Source: Streptomyces sp. NBC_00442
Lineage (GTDB): Bacteria; Actinomycetota; Actinomycetes; Streptomycetales; Streptomycetaceae
Reading direction: 5' to 3'
DNA: 64,000 bases
Assembly (NCBI RefSeq): GCF_036014195.1
Contig: NZ_CP107918.1
Location: forward strand, 5,084,001 to 5,148,000
Made by a program: the position numbers and the translations under genes. Positions 36,651 to 45,379 of the stretch are shown here, piece by piece (the stretch's first letter is position 1; each line of letters starts with the position of its first letter). The notes beneath the pieces were generated by a model that was not told where the DNA came from, did no database searches, and was given only the letters and a program-made list of their open reading frames with translations.

Positions 36651-37867
36651 GGCAGCCACGGCGCGAGCGCGCTGCCGAACGCCGTCGAGGCCTCGGCGAG
36701 CGCCCCGGGCCGAAGCTCGCGCACCCGGCCCGCCCCCGCCAGTGAGGCGAGCGTGACGCCACCGAGGTAGGCCGCGCCCAACTCCCGTACGGACAGGGCG
36801 AGTTCGGCCGTGTCCTCGGTCCGCACGCAGGTCGCCCCCTTCGCGTCGCCGGTCAGCCGCCAGCGGCCCGCGTTCCACGGACAGAACGCGTCCTCGACCT
36901 CCAGGACCACATCCACGGGCGCCGCGTACGTCCGCGCCTCCAGGGCCGCGCCCACCTCGACCAGGCGTACGTGCAGCGAGTCCCGCAGCCGGATCCCGCA
37001 GCGGCGCACATCGGACACCAGGTGCTGGAAGGGGTCGTCGACCGGCCGGGTCTTCATCTTCAGGGTGCTCGTCAGATCGATCTCGAACAGATAGCGCCAC
37101 AGTGTCGCGGCCACCGCCGGATCCTCGGCCTCCAGATCCTTCAGCATCACCGTGCCCTTCACACCCCCCGGCTCCGCCTCCATGGCAACCCGGTAGCGGG
37201 CGTACCCGGCCAGCTCGCCGTCGCGCTCGGCGAGGACGCACTGCAGCGGGGAGCCGCCGTCCCGATAGGACTCCGGGTCGATCGTGTTCAGCCGGTCCCA
37301 GCCCGGAATGCGGGCCAGCATGCCCGGCCGGCGCGGCACCAGGCGCGCGTACAGCTCCTCGCAGCGGGCCAGCGACTCGTCGACCTTCGCGTACCGCAGG
37401 CTCACCTCTTCGGCGCCGGGCGGCAGCTCGATGCGGACCCGGGCCGTGTCGATCTCGGCGGACAGGCTCATCGAGCCGATGCCGTACCCGAACCGCCCGT
37501 AGATCGCGGGCTCCGACGCGGTCAGGACGGCCAGCGCCTCGCCCCGCTCGCGCAGGTCGTCGAGCTGGCGCCGCATCATCGACGTGAGGATGCCGCGCCG
37601 GCGGTGTGTGCCCATGACACCGACCGCCGTCACGCCCGCGGCGGGCACCACGGCGCCGCCCGGCACGCTCAGACGGAACGGGAAGGTGCTGGTGGCGGCC
37701 ACGCACGTCGAGCCGTCCCACACGGCGATCGAGCGCTCGGGATCGATCAGCTTGCGCCACCAGCCGGCCTCTTCGGGGTCGTCCGGGATCCCGCCGAAGG
37801 CGACCACGAGGGCGCCGTACCACTCATCCCACTCGGCCCGGTCCAGCACGCGCAGTTCGATCGTCAT
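36638..37867 (-). CDS. Eis-like GNAT N-acetyltransferase
   Basis: 409 residues with the Eis (enhanced intracellular survival) architecture: an N-terminal GNAT domain with the acetyl-CoA loop VTAVGVMGTHRRRGILTSMM (residues about 80-98), a second GNAT-like domain, and a C-terminal SCP2-like domain ending in a free carboxylate after PHGF, which acts as the general base in Eis. Eis enzymes acetylate amines such as aminoglycosides and polyamines at several positions; the natural substrate in Streptomyces is unknown. ATG 37867. The 3' end overlaps nei by 13 bp. Confidence 0.92.
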   Translation of the reverse strand: MTIELRVLDRAEWDEWYGALVVAFGGIPDDPEEAGWWRKLIDPERSIAVWDGSTCVAATSTFPFRLSVPGGAVVPAAGVTAVGVMGTHRRRGILTSMMRRQLDDLRERGEALAVLTASEPAIYGRFGYGIGSMSLSAEIDTARVRIELPPGAEEVSLRYAKVDESLARCEELYARLVPRRPGMLARIPGWDRLNTIDPESYRDGGSPLQCVLAERDGELAGYARYRVAMEAEPGGVKGTVMLKDLEAEDPAVAATLWRYLFEIDLTSTLKMKTRPVDDPFQHLVSDVRRCGIRLRDSLHVRLVEVGAALEARTYAAPVDVVLEVEDAFCPWNAGRWRLTGDAKGATCVRTEDTAELALSVRELGAAYLGGVTLASLAGAGRVRELRPGALAEASTAFGSALAPWLPHGF

Positions 37868-37969
37868 ATGCCATGCCTAACAGGGACGCGCCTCACGGGC
37901 GACCGAATTTCAGGCTGCCCGTCCGGGTCGCGCGTCAGGGGCCACCTGCGCGCGACGCCACCGGCTGGA

Positions 37970-37975
37970 TAGGGT
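37970..37975 (+). promoter_or_regulatory. -10 hexamer of phosphatase gene
   Basis: TAGGGT, eight bases before ATG 37984, with no ribosome site. Confidence 0.45.
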
Positions 37976-37983
37976 CCTCGGCA

Positions 37984-39129
37984 ATGGCACGTGCGATGAG
38001 AGCGGACTCGTTCAGCGCCCGGTGGCGCAAGGCGCTGCACCGGGTCCGCACCGCGGTGCGCAGATCGGGCGTCGACTACTTCCGCGGCGACGGCTCCGAC
38101 TGGATCGCCCTGGCCGGGCTGCTCCTCACCATCCCCGCGATCACCTGCGCCACCCTGTTCGCCCCGGTGTGGTGCGCGCCCTCCGCCCTCGTCCTGCCGA
38201 TCGTGGCGGGCGGCCTCCTGCTGCGACCCGCCAACCTGCTCGGCCTGTACGCGGCCGCCGCGACCGCCCTGATCGTGGAGTCGGTACGGCTCGGCCCGTA
38301 CAGCGCGGGGCCCTCCCGGGTCACCCCGGGCATCGTCCTCGTCGTAGCGGCGTGCGGCCTGTTCGGGCTGCTCATCGCCCAGTTCAGGGCGCGGGTCGGG
38401 GTGCCCTGGCGGCGCGGCGGAACCATGCTCTTCGACCTGCGCGAACGCATCCGGGTGCAGAGCGCGCTGCCCCAGCTCCCCAAGGGCTGGCACCGCGAGA
38501 TGGCGCTGCGCCCCGCGGGCGGCCAGTCCTTCTCCGGCGACTTCGTCGTCGCCGCGCGCACCGGCGGAGGCCGCACCCTGGAGATCGTCCTCACCGACGT
38601 GTCCGGCAAGGGCATGGACGCGGGATCGCGCGCCCTGCTGCTCTCGGGCGCCTTCGGCGGCCTGCTCGGCTCGCTGCCCCCGCACGCCTTCCTGCCCGCC
38701 GCCAACGGCTATCTGCTCCGCCAGGACTGGGACGAGGGCTTCGCCACCGCGATCCACCTCGTGCTCGACCTCGACTCCGGCGACTACGAACTCCTCTCCG
38801 CGGGACACCCCCCGGCGCTCCAGCTCCACGCGGGCTCCGGCCGCTGGCAGGAACAGGCCGCCGAGGGGCCCCTGCTCGGCGTCTACGACGGCGCGGAATT
38901 CCACCCCTCCAAGGGCTCCCTCGCCCCCGGCGACGTCCTCATGCTGTTCACGGACGGCCTGGTGGAAACCTCGGAACGCGACATCAGCGAAGGCATCGAC
39001 CGCCTCACCGGCGAGGCCGACCGCTACGTCTCCACGGGCTTCGGCGGCGCGGCCTGGCATCTGATCGAGGCGGTGGCCAAGGACGTCAACGACGACCGGG
39101 CGCTGCTCCTGATCCGGCGGGACGCCTGA
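37984..39129 (+). CDS. membrane-anchored PP2C/SpoIIE-type serine phosphatase
   Basis: 381 residues. Three or four membrane segments (about 40-130: WIALAGLLLTIPAITCATLF, LVLPIVAGGLLL, then VLVVAACGLFGLLIAQ) are followed by a cytoplasmic SpoIIE/PP2C domain (about 165-380). Metal-site motifs: FSGDFVVAA, IVLTDVSGKGMDAG, LLSAGHPPALQL and LMLFTDGLVETSE. Such phosphatases dephosphorylate anti-anti-sigma factors in stress and development. No anti-sigma or anti-anti-sigma gene is adjacent. ATG 37984 was chosen because a TAGGGT box precedes it closely. Confidence 0.94.
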   Translation: MARAMRADSFSARWRKALHRVRTAVRRSGVDYFRGDGSDWIALAGLLLTIPAITCATLFAPVWCAPSALVLPIVAGGLLLRPANLLGLYAAAATALIVESVRLGPYSAGPSRVTPGIVLVVAACGLFGLLIAQFRARVGVPWRRGGTMLFDLRERIRVQSALPQLPKGWHREMALRPAGGQSFSGDFVVAARTGGGRTLEIVLTDVSGKGMDAGSRALLLSGAFGGLLGSLPPHAFLPAANGYLLRQDWDEGFATAIHLVLDLDSGDYELLSAGHPPALQLHAGSGRWQEQAAEGPLLGVYDGAEFHPSKGSLAPGDVLMLFTDGLVETSERDISEGIDRLTGEADRYVSTGFGGAAWHLIEAVAKDVNDDRALLLIRRDA

Positions 39130-39433
39130 CGCCGGCCGGCGACACCCCTTGCCCCTGGCCGGATCCCGCCGAACTGCCGTGCCAGGTGAGGTAATTGACG
39201 CTCGCCGTGACGCAACGGCCGCACGGGGCGCGGGAGTCGTACGCCGGGCGCATCCGGCCGCCGAAAGCGCCCCGCTAAGGCCCGGTTGGCCTGATCCGTC
39301 CGATCCATGGCGTTGGCGATGTGTCACCGGGGAACAACCACAGGGGTGTTGGTGGCACGATAGTCACCGTGGGGGTGTGGGCGGCATGCTCCCGGGCCGG
39401 CAAGGCGGACCGACCAAGGGTGTGTGATCAGTT
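39130..39433 (+). other. 304-bp gap, no gene seen
   Basis: No credible reading frame, RNA or repeat found. A G/T-rich stretch (GGGGTGTTGGTGGCACGATAGTC) before the next small gene may hold its promoter. Confidence 0.4.
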
Positions 39434-39628
39434 GTGGCCATCTCACTGTCAGTGGTGCTGTTGTTGGCGGTCGTCCTCGTGGTGCTGATCCGCGGCGGCT
39501 CCATGAAGGCCGGCCCGGCCATCGTGGCGATACTTTTCGGCTTCTTCCTGGCCTCGACGGGCATGGCCCCCTCGATCCAGCACTTCCTCGACTCGATAGC
39601 TCAGTCGATCAACCAGATCAAGTTCTAG
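39434..39628 (+). CDS. small membrane protein, conserved Streptomyces hypothetical
   Basis: 64 residues with two hydrophobic segments: ISLSVVLLLAVVLVVLI (3-19) and AGPAIVAILFGFFLASTGMA (26-45), then an amphipathic end. GTG 39434 gives the most compact product; no strong ribosome site is seen. It resembles small two-segment membrane proteins found next to mobile-element genes and elsewhere in Streptomyces. A good terminator follows, and the scar of an integrated element begins 66 bp downstream, so it may be host or element DNA. Function unknown. Confidence 0.65.
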   Translation: MAISLSVVLLLAVVLVVLIRGGSMKAGPAIVAILFGFFLASTGMAPSIQHFLDSIAQSINQIKF

Positions 39629-39639
39629 CCCACCAGGAA

Positions 39640-39672
39640 GAGCCGGTCTCCGCGTCACGCGGCCACCGGCTC
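39640..39672 (+). terminator. stem-loop terminator
   Basis: GAGCCGGT (39640-39647) and ACCGGCTC (39665-39672), with CCGCG-TCA-CGCGG nested inside. Confidence 0.65.
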
Positions 39673-39693
39673 CGACCTGCTGATTGCTGCTTC

Positions 39694-39736
39694 GAGCGGG
39701 CGACGGGAATCGAATCCGCGTAGCCGGTCCGGAAGA
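39694..39736 (-). other. attachment-site-like copy of the tRNA-Gly 3' half
   Basis: Direct repeat of 40339-40381, the segment from the anticodon loop to the 3' end of tRNA-Gly(TCC). The first 31 bases differ at one position; the remainder has a few changes. The copy cannot form a tRNA. It marks the far end of an element inserted at the tRNA gene (645 bp between equivalent positions). Confidence 0.8.
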
Positions 39737-39834
39737 TCTCCGTCGCTGTCGTGGTGCATCGGTGCTGCCGGTTCGCTCGCTCGGCCATTCCGGCCATGCC
39801 GGTCGTCCCGTGATGCAGACCGAGTTGGAGAACC

Positions 39835-40140
39835 ATGCCGCGCTACATCCGCGTCAAGATCGTCACGCCCGAGGAAGAAGCTCGGGAGCGAAGGGCCGGC
39901 CTGTACGTGGCTCTGACGTCGGCAACCTGGGTCGTTCAGGCCGGGGGAACCATCTCCTTGTCCTTCGCTCTCAAGGATCAGCGCATGGGGGCGGCCGTTG
40001 TTGCGGCGCTATGTGCCGTCCTTGGTGCCTGGGGGATGGTGTACGTGGATGCCAAGGGGTTCCGCCGCCCGTTCCGGACGTGGCGATTCTTGACCAGCGC
40101 GTTGCTCTCGATCGTCCTGGGCTGCGTCATCGGCATGTAG
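39835..40140 (+). CDS. small membrane protein inside the tRNA-Gly element remnant
   Basis: 101 residues: a charged N-terminus (RVKIVTPEEEARERRAG), then three hydrophobic stretches (about 22-45, 52-71 and 85-101) ending at GCVIGM. GGAG lies four bases before ATG 39835. Codon use is less GC-rich than the flanking core genes. It lies between two direct repeats of the tRNA-Gly 3' half, so it is probably cargo or a transfer-related leftover (SpdB-like small membrane proteins occur on actinomycete integrative elements). No homologue is recognised. Confidence 0.6.
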   Translation: MPRYIRVKIVTPEEEARERRAGLYVALTSATWVVQAGGTISLSFALKDQRMGAAVVAALCAVLGAWGMVYVDAKGFRRPFRTWRFLTSALLSIVLGCVIGM

Positions 40141-40222
40141 GCGTCCCAAGCCAACGCCACCACACGCGAATTGATGACCGGCCCGGTCCCAGCTCGACCC
40201 GTGCGGCACGCCGGCCGAAGGG

Positions 40223-40266
40223 GCACGTGGCGTGCACAGGGGGCTGCACGTGGCGTACACGGGGGA
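40223..40266 (+). repeat. imperfect direct repeat, two 21-base units
   Basis: GCACGTGGCGTGCACAGGGGG (first 20 bases 40223-40242) is repeated as GCACGTGGCGTACACGGGGG at 40246, period 23. Possible iteron-like or binding-site pair within the element remnant. Confidence 0.55.
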
Positions 40267-40284
40267 CTGGACGGGCTCCGGAAC

Positions 40285-40334
40285 CGTCGAAGGCCCAGGA
40301 AGAGGGAAATGACCTCTCACCTGGGCCTTCGACG
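40285..40334. terminator. long perfect stem-loop beside the tRNA-Gly 3' end
   Basis: CGTCGAAGGCCCAGG (40285-40299) and its exact complement (40320-40334). The 20-base loop contains a second small stem (GAGG/CCTC). It separates the element remnant from the tRNA gene. Confidence 0.75.
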
Positions 40335-40339
40335 TGAAG

Positions 40340-40410
40340 AGCGGGCGACGGGAATCGAACCCGCGTAGCTAGTTTGGAAGACTAGGGCTCTACCATTGAG
40401 CTACGCCCGC
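40340..40410 (-). tRNA. tRNA-Gly (anticodon TCC)
   Basis: 71-nt cloverleaf on the minus strand: acceptor GCGGGCG/CGCCCGC, D arm AGCTCAATGGTAGAGC, anticodon stem CCTAGTC/AACTAG region with TCC, T arm GCGGGTTCGATTCCCGT. CCA is not encoded. Its 3' half is duplicated 645 bp downstream. Confidence 0.97.
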
Positions 40411-40571
40411 AAGCACCGCGCCGCAGGTCATGGCGACCGCGGCACGTAGAGCATCGTAGCGGGTCTCCCCCCGCCCGCGCACACCGCGCCCCGGTGACCG
40501 CCGTGGGCCGGGGCGCCGGACAAAGCGAACGACGCGCTCCCCGCGGCCATGTACCCTACGTCTCGCACCGA

Positions 40572-40648
40572 CGGGGTGTGGCGCAGCTTGGTAGCGCGTC
40601 CGCTTTGGGAGCGGAAGGCCGTGGGTTCAAATCCCGCCACCCCGACCA
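40572..40648 (+). tRNA. tRNA-Pro (anticodon TGG)
   Basis: 77-nt cloverleaf with encoded CCA: acceptor CGGGGTG/CACCCCG, D arm GCGCAGCTTGGTAGCGC, anticodon arm TCCGCTTTGGGAGCGGA with TGG, and T arm GTGGGTTCAAATCCCGC. Confidence 0.97.
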
Positions 40649-40846
40649 CATAGCCGGCGTCCGATCGCCGTGTTCCGCGCCCATCGAGCGCACATCAAGA
40701 TCGCATTGTGGGTGGCATCCCGCTTGCGGTTACTATGCAAGCTGCGTGCCCGTGTGTCTGATGAATCCGATGTACCGGGCCCCATCCGCTCCAGACCGTC
40801 GGTCTGCGGCAGAACCCCAAGAAGTCAGCCACAAGGAGACCGAACC

Positions 40847-42235
40847 GTGAAGAGCGCCGTGGAGACCCTGAACCCGACTCGGGTTCGGCTCACTGTCGAG
40901 GTGCCCTTCGAGGAGCTCAAGGACAGCCTCGACGCGGCGTACAAGAAGATCAACCAGCAGGTCACGGTCAAGGGCTTCCGTAAGGGCAAGATCCCGGCCC
41001 GAGTGATCGACCAGCGGTTCGGTCGTGGCGCCGTGCTCGAAGAGGCCGTCAATGACGCGCTTCCGAAGTTCTACACCGAGGCGATCAACGAGGCGGAGCT
41101 CAACCCGCTGGGTCAGCCCGAGGTCGACATCACCGAGCTGAAGGACGGCGAGACGCTGAACTTCACCGCGGAGGTCGACATCCGCCCGACCATCGAGATC
41201 CCGGACTACTCCGGCATCGAGGTCACCGTCGACGCCGTCGAGGTCAGCGACGAGGACGTCGAGAAGTCCGTGGAGCAGCTCCGCGACCGCTTCGCCTCGA
41301 CCTCCCCCGTCGAGCGTGCCGCCGAGGACGGCGACGTCGTGACGATCGACCTGCAGGCCAAGGTCGACGGCGAGGTCCTGGAGGACGGCGTGGCCGAGGG
41401 TGTCTCGTACACCATCGGTTCCGGCGAGCTCCTCGAAGGCATCGACGAGGCCGTGAAGGGCCTGGAGGCCGGTGGCGAGGCCACCTTCACCTCCGAGCTC
41501 AAGGGCGGCTCGGCCGAGGGCAAGGAGGCCGAGGTCACCGTCAAGGTCACCCAGGTCGCCGCCCGTGAACTGCCCGCCCTGGACGACGACTTCGCGCAGC
41601 TCGCGTCGGAGTTCGACACCCTGGACGAGCTCAAGGCCGACAGCCGCAAGCGCCTCGAGAACATGAAGCAGTACGACCAGGCCACCCAGGCCCAGGAGCG
41701 CGTCCTCGACGAGCTCCTGAAGCTGGCCGAGGTCCCGATCCCCGAGAAGCTCCTCGCGGACGAGATCCAGACCCGCAAGCACAACCTCGAGCACCACCAG
41801 CTCGGCCAGATGGGCATCGACCTCGCCAAGTACCTGGAGATCCAGGGCAAGACCGAGGAAGAGTTCACCGCCGAGACCGAGGAGCAGGCGGTCAAGGGCA
41901 TCAAGACGCAGTTCATCCTGGACGAGCTCGTCAACAAGGAGAAGCTGAACGTCAACCAGGAGGAGCTCACCGAGCACCTCATGCGGCGCGCGCAGTCCTC
42001 CGGCATGTCCCCCGACCAGTTCGCCCAGGCCGTCGTCGAGGGTGGCCAGGTCCCGATGCTCGTCGGCGAGGTCGCCCGCGGCAAGGCGCTCGCCGTCGTC
42101 GTCGAGGCCGCCAAGGTCACCGACACCAACGGTGAGGTCGTCGACCTCGAGGACGACGCCGAGGACGAGGCCGCGGAGGCCGCCGCCGACGCCGAGCCCG
42201 CCGAGGCCGAGGCCGCGGAGAAGACCGAGGCCTGA
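40847..42235 (+). CDS. tig: trigger factor
   Basis: Ribosome-bound chaperone and peptidyl-prolyl isomerase acting on nascent chains. 462 residues. Ribosome-binding domain (1-110) with the loop signature [14 protein letters not shown]-type domain (about 150-240) with [17 protein letters not shown] and [17 protein letters not shown]-terminal helical domain to about 425, then an acidic Ala/Glu tail ([20 protein letters not shown]). GTG 40847 has AAGGAG eight bases upstream. It is placed before the clpP1P2 and clpX genes as in other actinobacteria, but ends with its own terminator. Confidence 0.97.
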   Translation: MKSAVETLNPTRVRLTVEVPFEELKDSLDAAYKKINQQVTVKGFRKGKIPARVIDQRFGRGAVLEEAVNDALPKFYTEAINEAELNPLGQPEVDITELKDGETLNFTAEVDIRPTIEIPDYSGIEVTVDAVEVSDEDVEKSVEQLRDRFASTSPVERAAEDGDVVTIDLQAKVDGEVLEDGVAEGVSYTIGSGELLEGIDEAVKGLEAGGEATFTSELKGGSAEGKEAEVTVKVTQVAARELPALDDDFAQLASEFDTLDELKADSRKRLENMKQYDQATQAQERVLDELLKLAEVPIPEKLLADEIQTRKHNLEHHQLGQMGIDLAKYLEIQGKTEEEFTAETEEQAVKGIKTQFILDELVNKEKLNVNQEELTEHLMRRAQSSGMSPDQFAQAVVEGGQVPMLVGEVARGKALAVVVEAAKVTDTNGEVVDLEDDAEDEAAEAAADAEPAEAEAAEKTEA

Positions 42236-42253
42236 GCCTCGTCACGACCCGCG

Positions 42254-42287
42254 CAAGGGCCCGTACGCAAGCGCGTACGGGCCCTTG
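42254..42287 (+). terminator. intrinsic terminator of tig
   Basis: CAAGGGCCCGTACGC-AAGC-GCGTACGGGCCCTTG, perfect 15-bp arms. Confidence 0.85.
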
Positions 42288-42314
42288 TCCGTAGCCGATT
42301 GAGCTTCAACCACC

Positions 42315-42331
42315 TTGCGCTCCGAGCGAAC
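42315..42331. promoter_or_regulatory. ClgR-type operator upstream of clpP1
   Basis: TTGCGC-TCCGA-GCGAAC; its reverse complement GTTCGC-N5-GCG fits the described Streptomyces ClgR motif. It lies 39 bp before a TAGGGT -10 (42370-42375). Confidence 0.7.
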
Positions 42332-42369
42332 AGTTCGGGAACCGGGATGGCGTTGTCCCACCTGCGCGT

Positions 42370-42375
42370 TAGGGT
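42370..42375 (+). promoter_or_regulatory. -10 hexamer of clpP1P2 promoter
   Basis: TAGGGT, about 100 bp before the clpP1 start, giving a leader of roughly 95 bases. The -35 is not recognisable, as expected for an activator-dependent promoter. Confidence 0.45.
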
Positions 42376-42476
42376 CCATGAATACGAGGGTGGTGGAGTC
42401 TGGCGAGCCGGAGTCCGCGCCCCCGGAACGAAGACGCTGAGACGGCCGAAGCCGTCAGAGACGAGCAGGTGGATAC

Positions 42477-43097
42477 GTGACGAATCTGATGCCTTACGCC
42501 GCCGGTGAGCCGTCCCTCGGTGGTGGCCTCGGTGACCAGGTCTACAGCCGACTGCTCAACGACCGCATCATCTTCCTCGGCCAGCAGGTCGACGACGAGA
42601 TCGCCAACAAGATCACCGCCCAGATGCTCCTCCTGGCCGCTGCCGACCAGGACAAGGACATCTACCTCTACATCAACAGCCCCGGTGGCTCGGTGACCGC
42701 CGGCATGGCGGTCTACGACACCATGCAGTACATCCAGAACGACGTCGTCACCATCGGCATGGGCATGGCCGCCTCGATGGGCCAGTTCCTGCTCACCGGT
42801 GGTGCCGCGGGCAAGCGCTTCGCGCTCCCCAACACCGACATCCTGATGCACCAGGGCTCCGCCGGCATCGGTGGCACCGCCTCCGACATCAAGATCCAGG
42901 CCGAGTACCTGATCCGTACGAAGAAGCGCATGGCGGAGATCACTGCCGCGCACTCCGGCCAGACCGTCGAGACGATCATCCGCGACGGCGACCGCGACCG
43001 CTGGTACACGGCGGAGGAGGCCAAGGACTACGGCCTCATCGACGAGATCATCTCCGCCGCCTCGGGCGTTCCGGGTGGCGGCGGCACCGGGGTCTGA
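42477..43097 (+). CDS. clpP1: ATP-dependent Clp protease proteolytic subunit ClpP1
   Basis: 206-residue serine peptidase subunit of the ClpP1P2 barrel, working with ClpX or ClpC. Catalytic triad Ser100 (GMAASMGQ), His125 (LMHQGSAG) and Asp174 (GDRDRW). The N-terminal processing region precedes [15 protein letters not shown] 42477 is used; ATG 42489 is a possible alternative. A ClgR-type box precedes the operon, so it should be induced by ClgR under protein stress. It is followed by clpP2 with 61 bp between them. Confidence 0.97.
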   Translation: MTNLMPYAAGEPSLGGGLGDQVYSRLLNDRIIFLGQQVDDEIANKITAQMLLLAAADQDKDIYLYINSPGGSVTAGMAVYDTMQYIQNDVVTIGMGMAASMGQFLLTGGAAGKRFALPNTDILMHQGSAGIGGTASDIKIQAEYLIRTKKRMAEITAAHSGQTVETIIRDGDRDRWYTAEEAKDYGLIDEIISAASGVPGGGGTGV

Positions 43098-43158
43098 TCC
43101 CCCGACCCGCACCGCTTCCCTCGCCCACTTGAACGCCACCAGGATGGTGAACACCCCC

Positions 43159-43833
43159 ATGAGCAACTTCTCCGGCCTCCCGGCCAACGCGAGCGGCCTC
43201 TACACCGGTCCGCAGGTCGACAACCGCTACATCGTCCCGCGCTTCGTCGAGCGCACCTCGCAGGGCGTGCGTGAGTACGACCCGTACGCGAAGCTCTTCG
43301 AGGAGCGCGTGATCTTCCTCGGCGTGCAGATCGACGACGCGTCCGCCAACGACGTGATGGCGCAGCTCCTGTGCCTGGAGTCGATGGACCCGGACCGCGA
43401 CATCTCCATCTACATCAACAGCCCGGGTGGTTCCTTCACCGCCCTCACGGCGATCTACGACACGATGCAGTTCGTGAAGCCCGACATCCAGACGGTCTGC
43501 ATGGGCCAGGCGGCCTCCGCCGCCGCCGTCCTGCTCGCCGCCGGCACGCCGGGCAAGCGCATGGCGCTGCCGAACGCCCGCGTCCTGATCCACCAGCCCT
43601 CGGGCGGCACCGGCCGCGAGCAGCTCTCCGACCTGGAGATCGCGGCCAACGAGATCATCCGGATGCGCGCGCAGCTGGAAGACATGCTGGCCAAGCACTC
43701 GACGACGCCGATCGAGAAGATCCGCGACGACATCGAGCGCGACAAGATCCTCACGGCCGAGGACGCGCTGTCCTACGGCCTGGTGGACCAGATCGTCTCC
43801 ACCCGCAAGACGACGACCTCCGCGGCCGCCTGA
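43159..43833 (+). CDS. clpP2: ATP-dependent Clp protease proteolytic subunit ClpP2
   Basis: 224-residue partner subunit. Catalytic triad Ser120 (GQAASAAA), His145 (LIHQPSGG) and Asp195 (IERDKI). The longer N-terminus ([20 protein letters not shown]) is typical of actinobacterial ClpP2. ATG 43159 was chosen because GGTGA lies about seven bases upstream; ATG 43144, five codons earlier, is also possible. It is co-transcribed with clpP1 and forms the mixed ClpP1P2 complex with ClpX, whose gene follows after a hairpin. Confidence 0.95.
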   Translation: MSNFSGLPANASGLYTGPQVDNRYIVPRFVERTSQGVREYDPYAKLFEERVIFLGVQIDDASANDVMAQLLCLESMDPDRDISIYINSPGGSFTALTAIYDTMQFVKPDIQTVCMGQAASAAAVLLAAGTPGKRMALPNARVLIHQPSGGTGREQLSDLEIAANEIIRMRAQLEDMLAKHSTTPIEKIRDDIERDKILTAEDALSYGLVDQIVSTRKTTTSAAA

Positions 43834-43846
43834 GCCGCTTCGGCGA

Positions 43847-43884
43847 CCTTGGCGCGGTCCACGCACAAGTGAACCGCGCCAAGG
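43847..43884 (+). terminator. stem-loop between clpP2 and clpX
   Basis: CCTTGGCGCGGT-C-CAC and GTG-A-ACCGCGCCAAGG arms (43847-43862 / 43869-43884) around GCACAA. It lies 13 bp after the clpP2 stop, so clpX probably has its own promoter in the next 120 bp. Confidence 0.75.
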
Positions 43885-44009
43885 GGGGCCCGAACGAGGG
43901 GCTCGGCAAGGTACCGTCGGTAGGGGGTCTGGGGGCGTCCCCCCGGAAAACGCAGTAGGCACCAGGAGGCGGCGCACATGGCGCCTCCCAGGCGAAGGGG
44001 AAGCACCTC

Positions 44010-45302
44010 GTGGCACGCATCGGTGACGGCGGCGACCTGCTCAAGTGCTCGTTCTGCGGAAAGAGCCAGAAGCAGGTGAAGAAGCTCATCGCAGGCCCCG
44101 GGGTGTACATCTGCGACGAGTGCATCGACCTCTGCAACGAGATCATCGAGGAGGAACTCGCCGAGTCCTCCGAGGTGCGGTGGGAGGAACTTCCCAAGCC
44201 GCGCGAGATCTACGAATTCCTTGAGGGCTACGTCGTGGGGCAGGAACCCGCGAAGAAGGCCCTCTCGGTGGCGGTCTACAACCACTACAAGCGCGTGCAG
44301 GCCGGCGAGAACGGCGGCGGCACGGGCCGCGACGACGCGATCGAGCTCGCCAAGTCCAACATCCTGCTCCTCGGCCCCACCGGCTCCGGCAAGACGCTGC
44401 TCGCGCAGACCCTGGCGCGCATGCTCAACGTGCCGTTCGCCATCGCCGACGCCACCGCGCTCACCGAGGCGGGCTACGTCGGCGAGGACGTCGAGAACAT
44501 CCTGCTCAAGCTGATCCAGGCCGCCGACTACGACGTCAAGAAGGCCGAGACCGGGATCATCTACATCGACGAGATCGACAAGGTCGCCCGCAAGAGCGAG
44601 AACCCGTCGATCACGCGCGACGTCAGCGGCGAAGGCGTGCAGCAGGCCCTGCTGAAGATCCTGGAGGGCACCACCGCCTCCGTCCCGCCGCAGGGCGGAC
44701 GCAAGCACCCGCACCAGGAGTTCATCCAGATCGACACGACGAACGTGCTGTTCATCGTGGGCGGTGCCTTCTCGGGCCTGGAGAAGATCATCGAGTCGCG
44801 GGCCGGCGCCAAGGGCATCGGCTTCGGCGCGACGATCCGCTCCAAGCGGGAGATCGAGGCCAGCGACCAGTTCCAGGAGGTCATGCCGGAGGACCTGGTG
44901 AAGTTCGGGATGATCCCCGAGTTCATCGGCCGCCTGCCCGTCCTGACCTCGGTCCACAACCTCGACCGCGAAGCGCTCCTGCAGATCCTGGTCGAGCCGC
45001 GCAACGCGCTCGTCAAGCAGTACCAGCGCCTGTTCGAACTCGACGGCGTGGAGCTGGACTTCGACCGCCCCGCCCTGGAGGCCATCGCCGACCAGGCCAT
45101 CCTGCGCGGCACCGGCGCGCGCGGCCTGCGCGCCATCATGGAGGAGGTCCTCCAGTCGGTGATGTACGAGGTCCCGTCCCGCAAGGACGTCGCCCGCGTC
45201 GTCATCACCGCCGACGTGGTCCGCAACAACGTCAACCCGACGCTGGTCCCGCGCGAGCCGCGCATCGTCAAGAACGACGGGCGGCACGAGAAGAGCGCGT
45301 AG
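44010..45302 (+). CDS. clpX: ATP-dependent Clp protease ATP-binding subunit ClpX
   Basis: 430-residue AAA+ unfoldase that feeds substrates to ClpP1P2. N-terminal C4 zinc-binding domain (Cys13, Cys16, Cys35, Cys38), Walker A GPTGSGKT (122-129), Walker B IIYIDEID (183-190), the ClpP-docking IGF loop at 270-272, and sensor-2 motif [10 protein letters not shown] near 370. GTG 44010 is preceded by GAAGGGGAAG. It is separated from clpP2 by a hairpin and followed by a strong terminator. Confidence 0.98.
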   Translation: MARIGDGGDLLKCSFCGKSQKQVKKLIAGPGVYICDECIDLCNEIIEEELAESSEVRWEELPKPREIYEFLEGYVVGQEPAKKALSVAVYNHYKRVQAGENGGGTGRDDAIELAKSNILLLGPTGSGKTLLAQTLARMLNVPFAIADATALTEAGYVGEDVENILLKLIQAADYDVKKAETGIIYIDEIDKVARKSENPSITRDVSGEGVQQALLKILEGTTASVPPQGGRKHPHQEFIQIDTTNVLFIVGGAFSGLEKIIESRAGAKGIGFGATIRSKREIEASDQFQEVMPEDLVKFGMIPEFIGRLPVLTSVHNLDREALLQILVEPRNALVKQYQRLFELDGVELDFDRPALEAIADQAILRGTGARGLRAIMEEVLQSVMYEVPSRKDVARVVITADVVRNNVNPTLVPREPRIVKNDGRHEKSA

Positions 45303-45322
45303 CGCTCACCCCGGCAGAGCAG

Positions 45323-45361
45323 AGGGGCGCCCGGTCAACTACCTTGACCGGGCGCCCCTTT
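45323..45361. terminator. bidirectional intrinsic terminator after clpX
   Basis: GGGGCGCCCGGTCAA (45324-45338), loop CTACC, perfect complement (45344-45358), then TTT. Confidence 0.9.
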
Positions 45362-45379
45362 GGCGTGTGCCGCGTGCGG

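Noticed and set aside
35172..37823. 883-codon minus-strand frame crossing rpiB, nei and the Eis-like gene
   Set aside because: Spans three well-supported genes in the wrong frame; no domain.
39694..39736. Second tRNA-Gly gene
   Set aside because: Only the 3' half is present, and mismatches break the anticodon stem; it is an att-like fragment.
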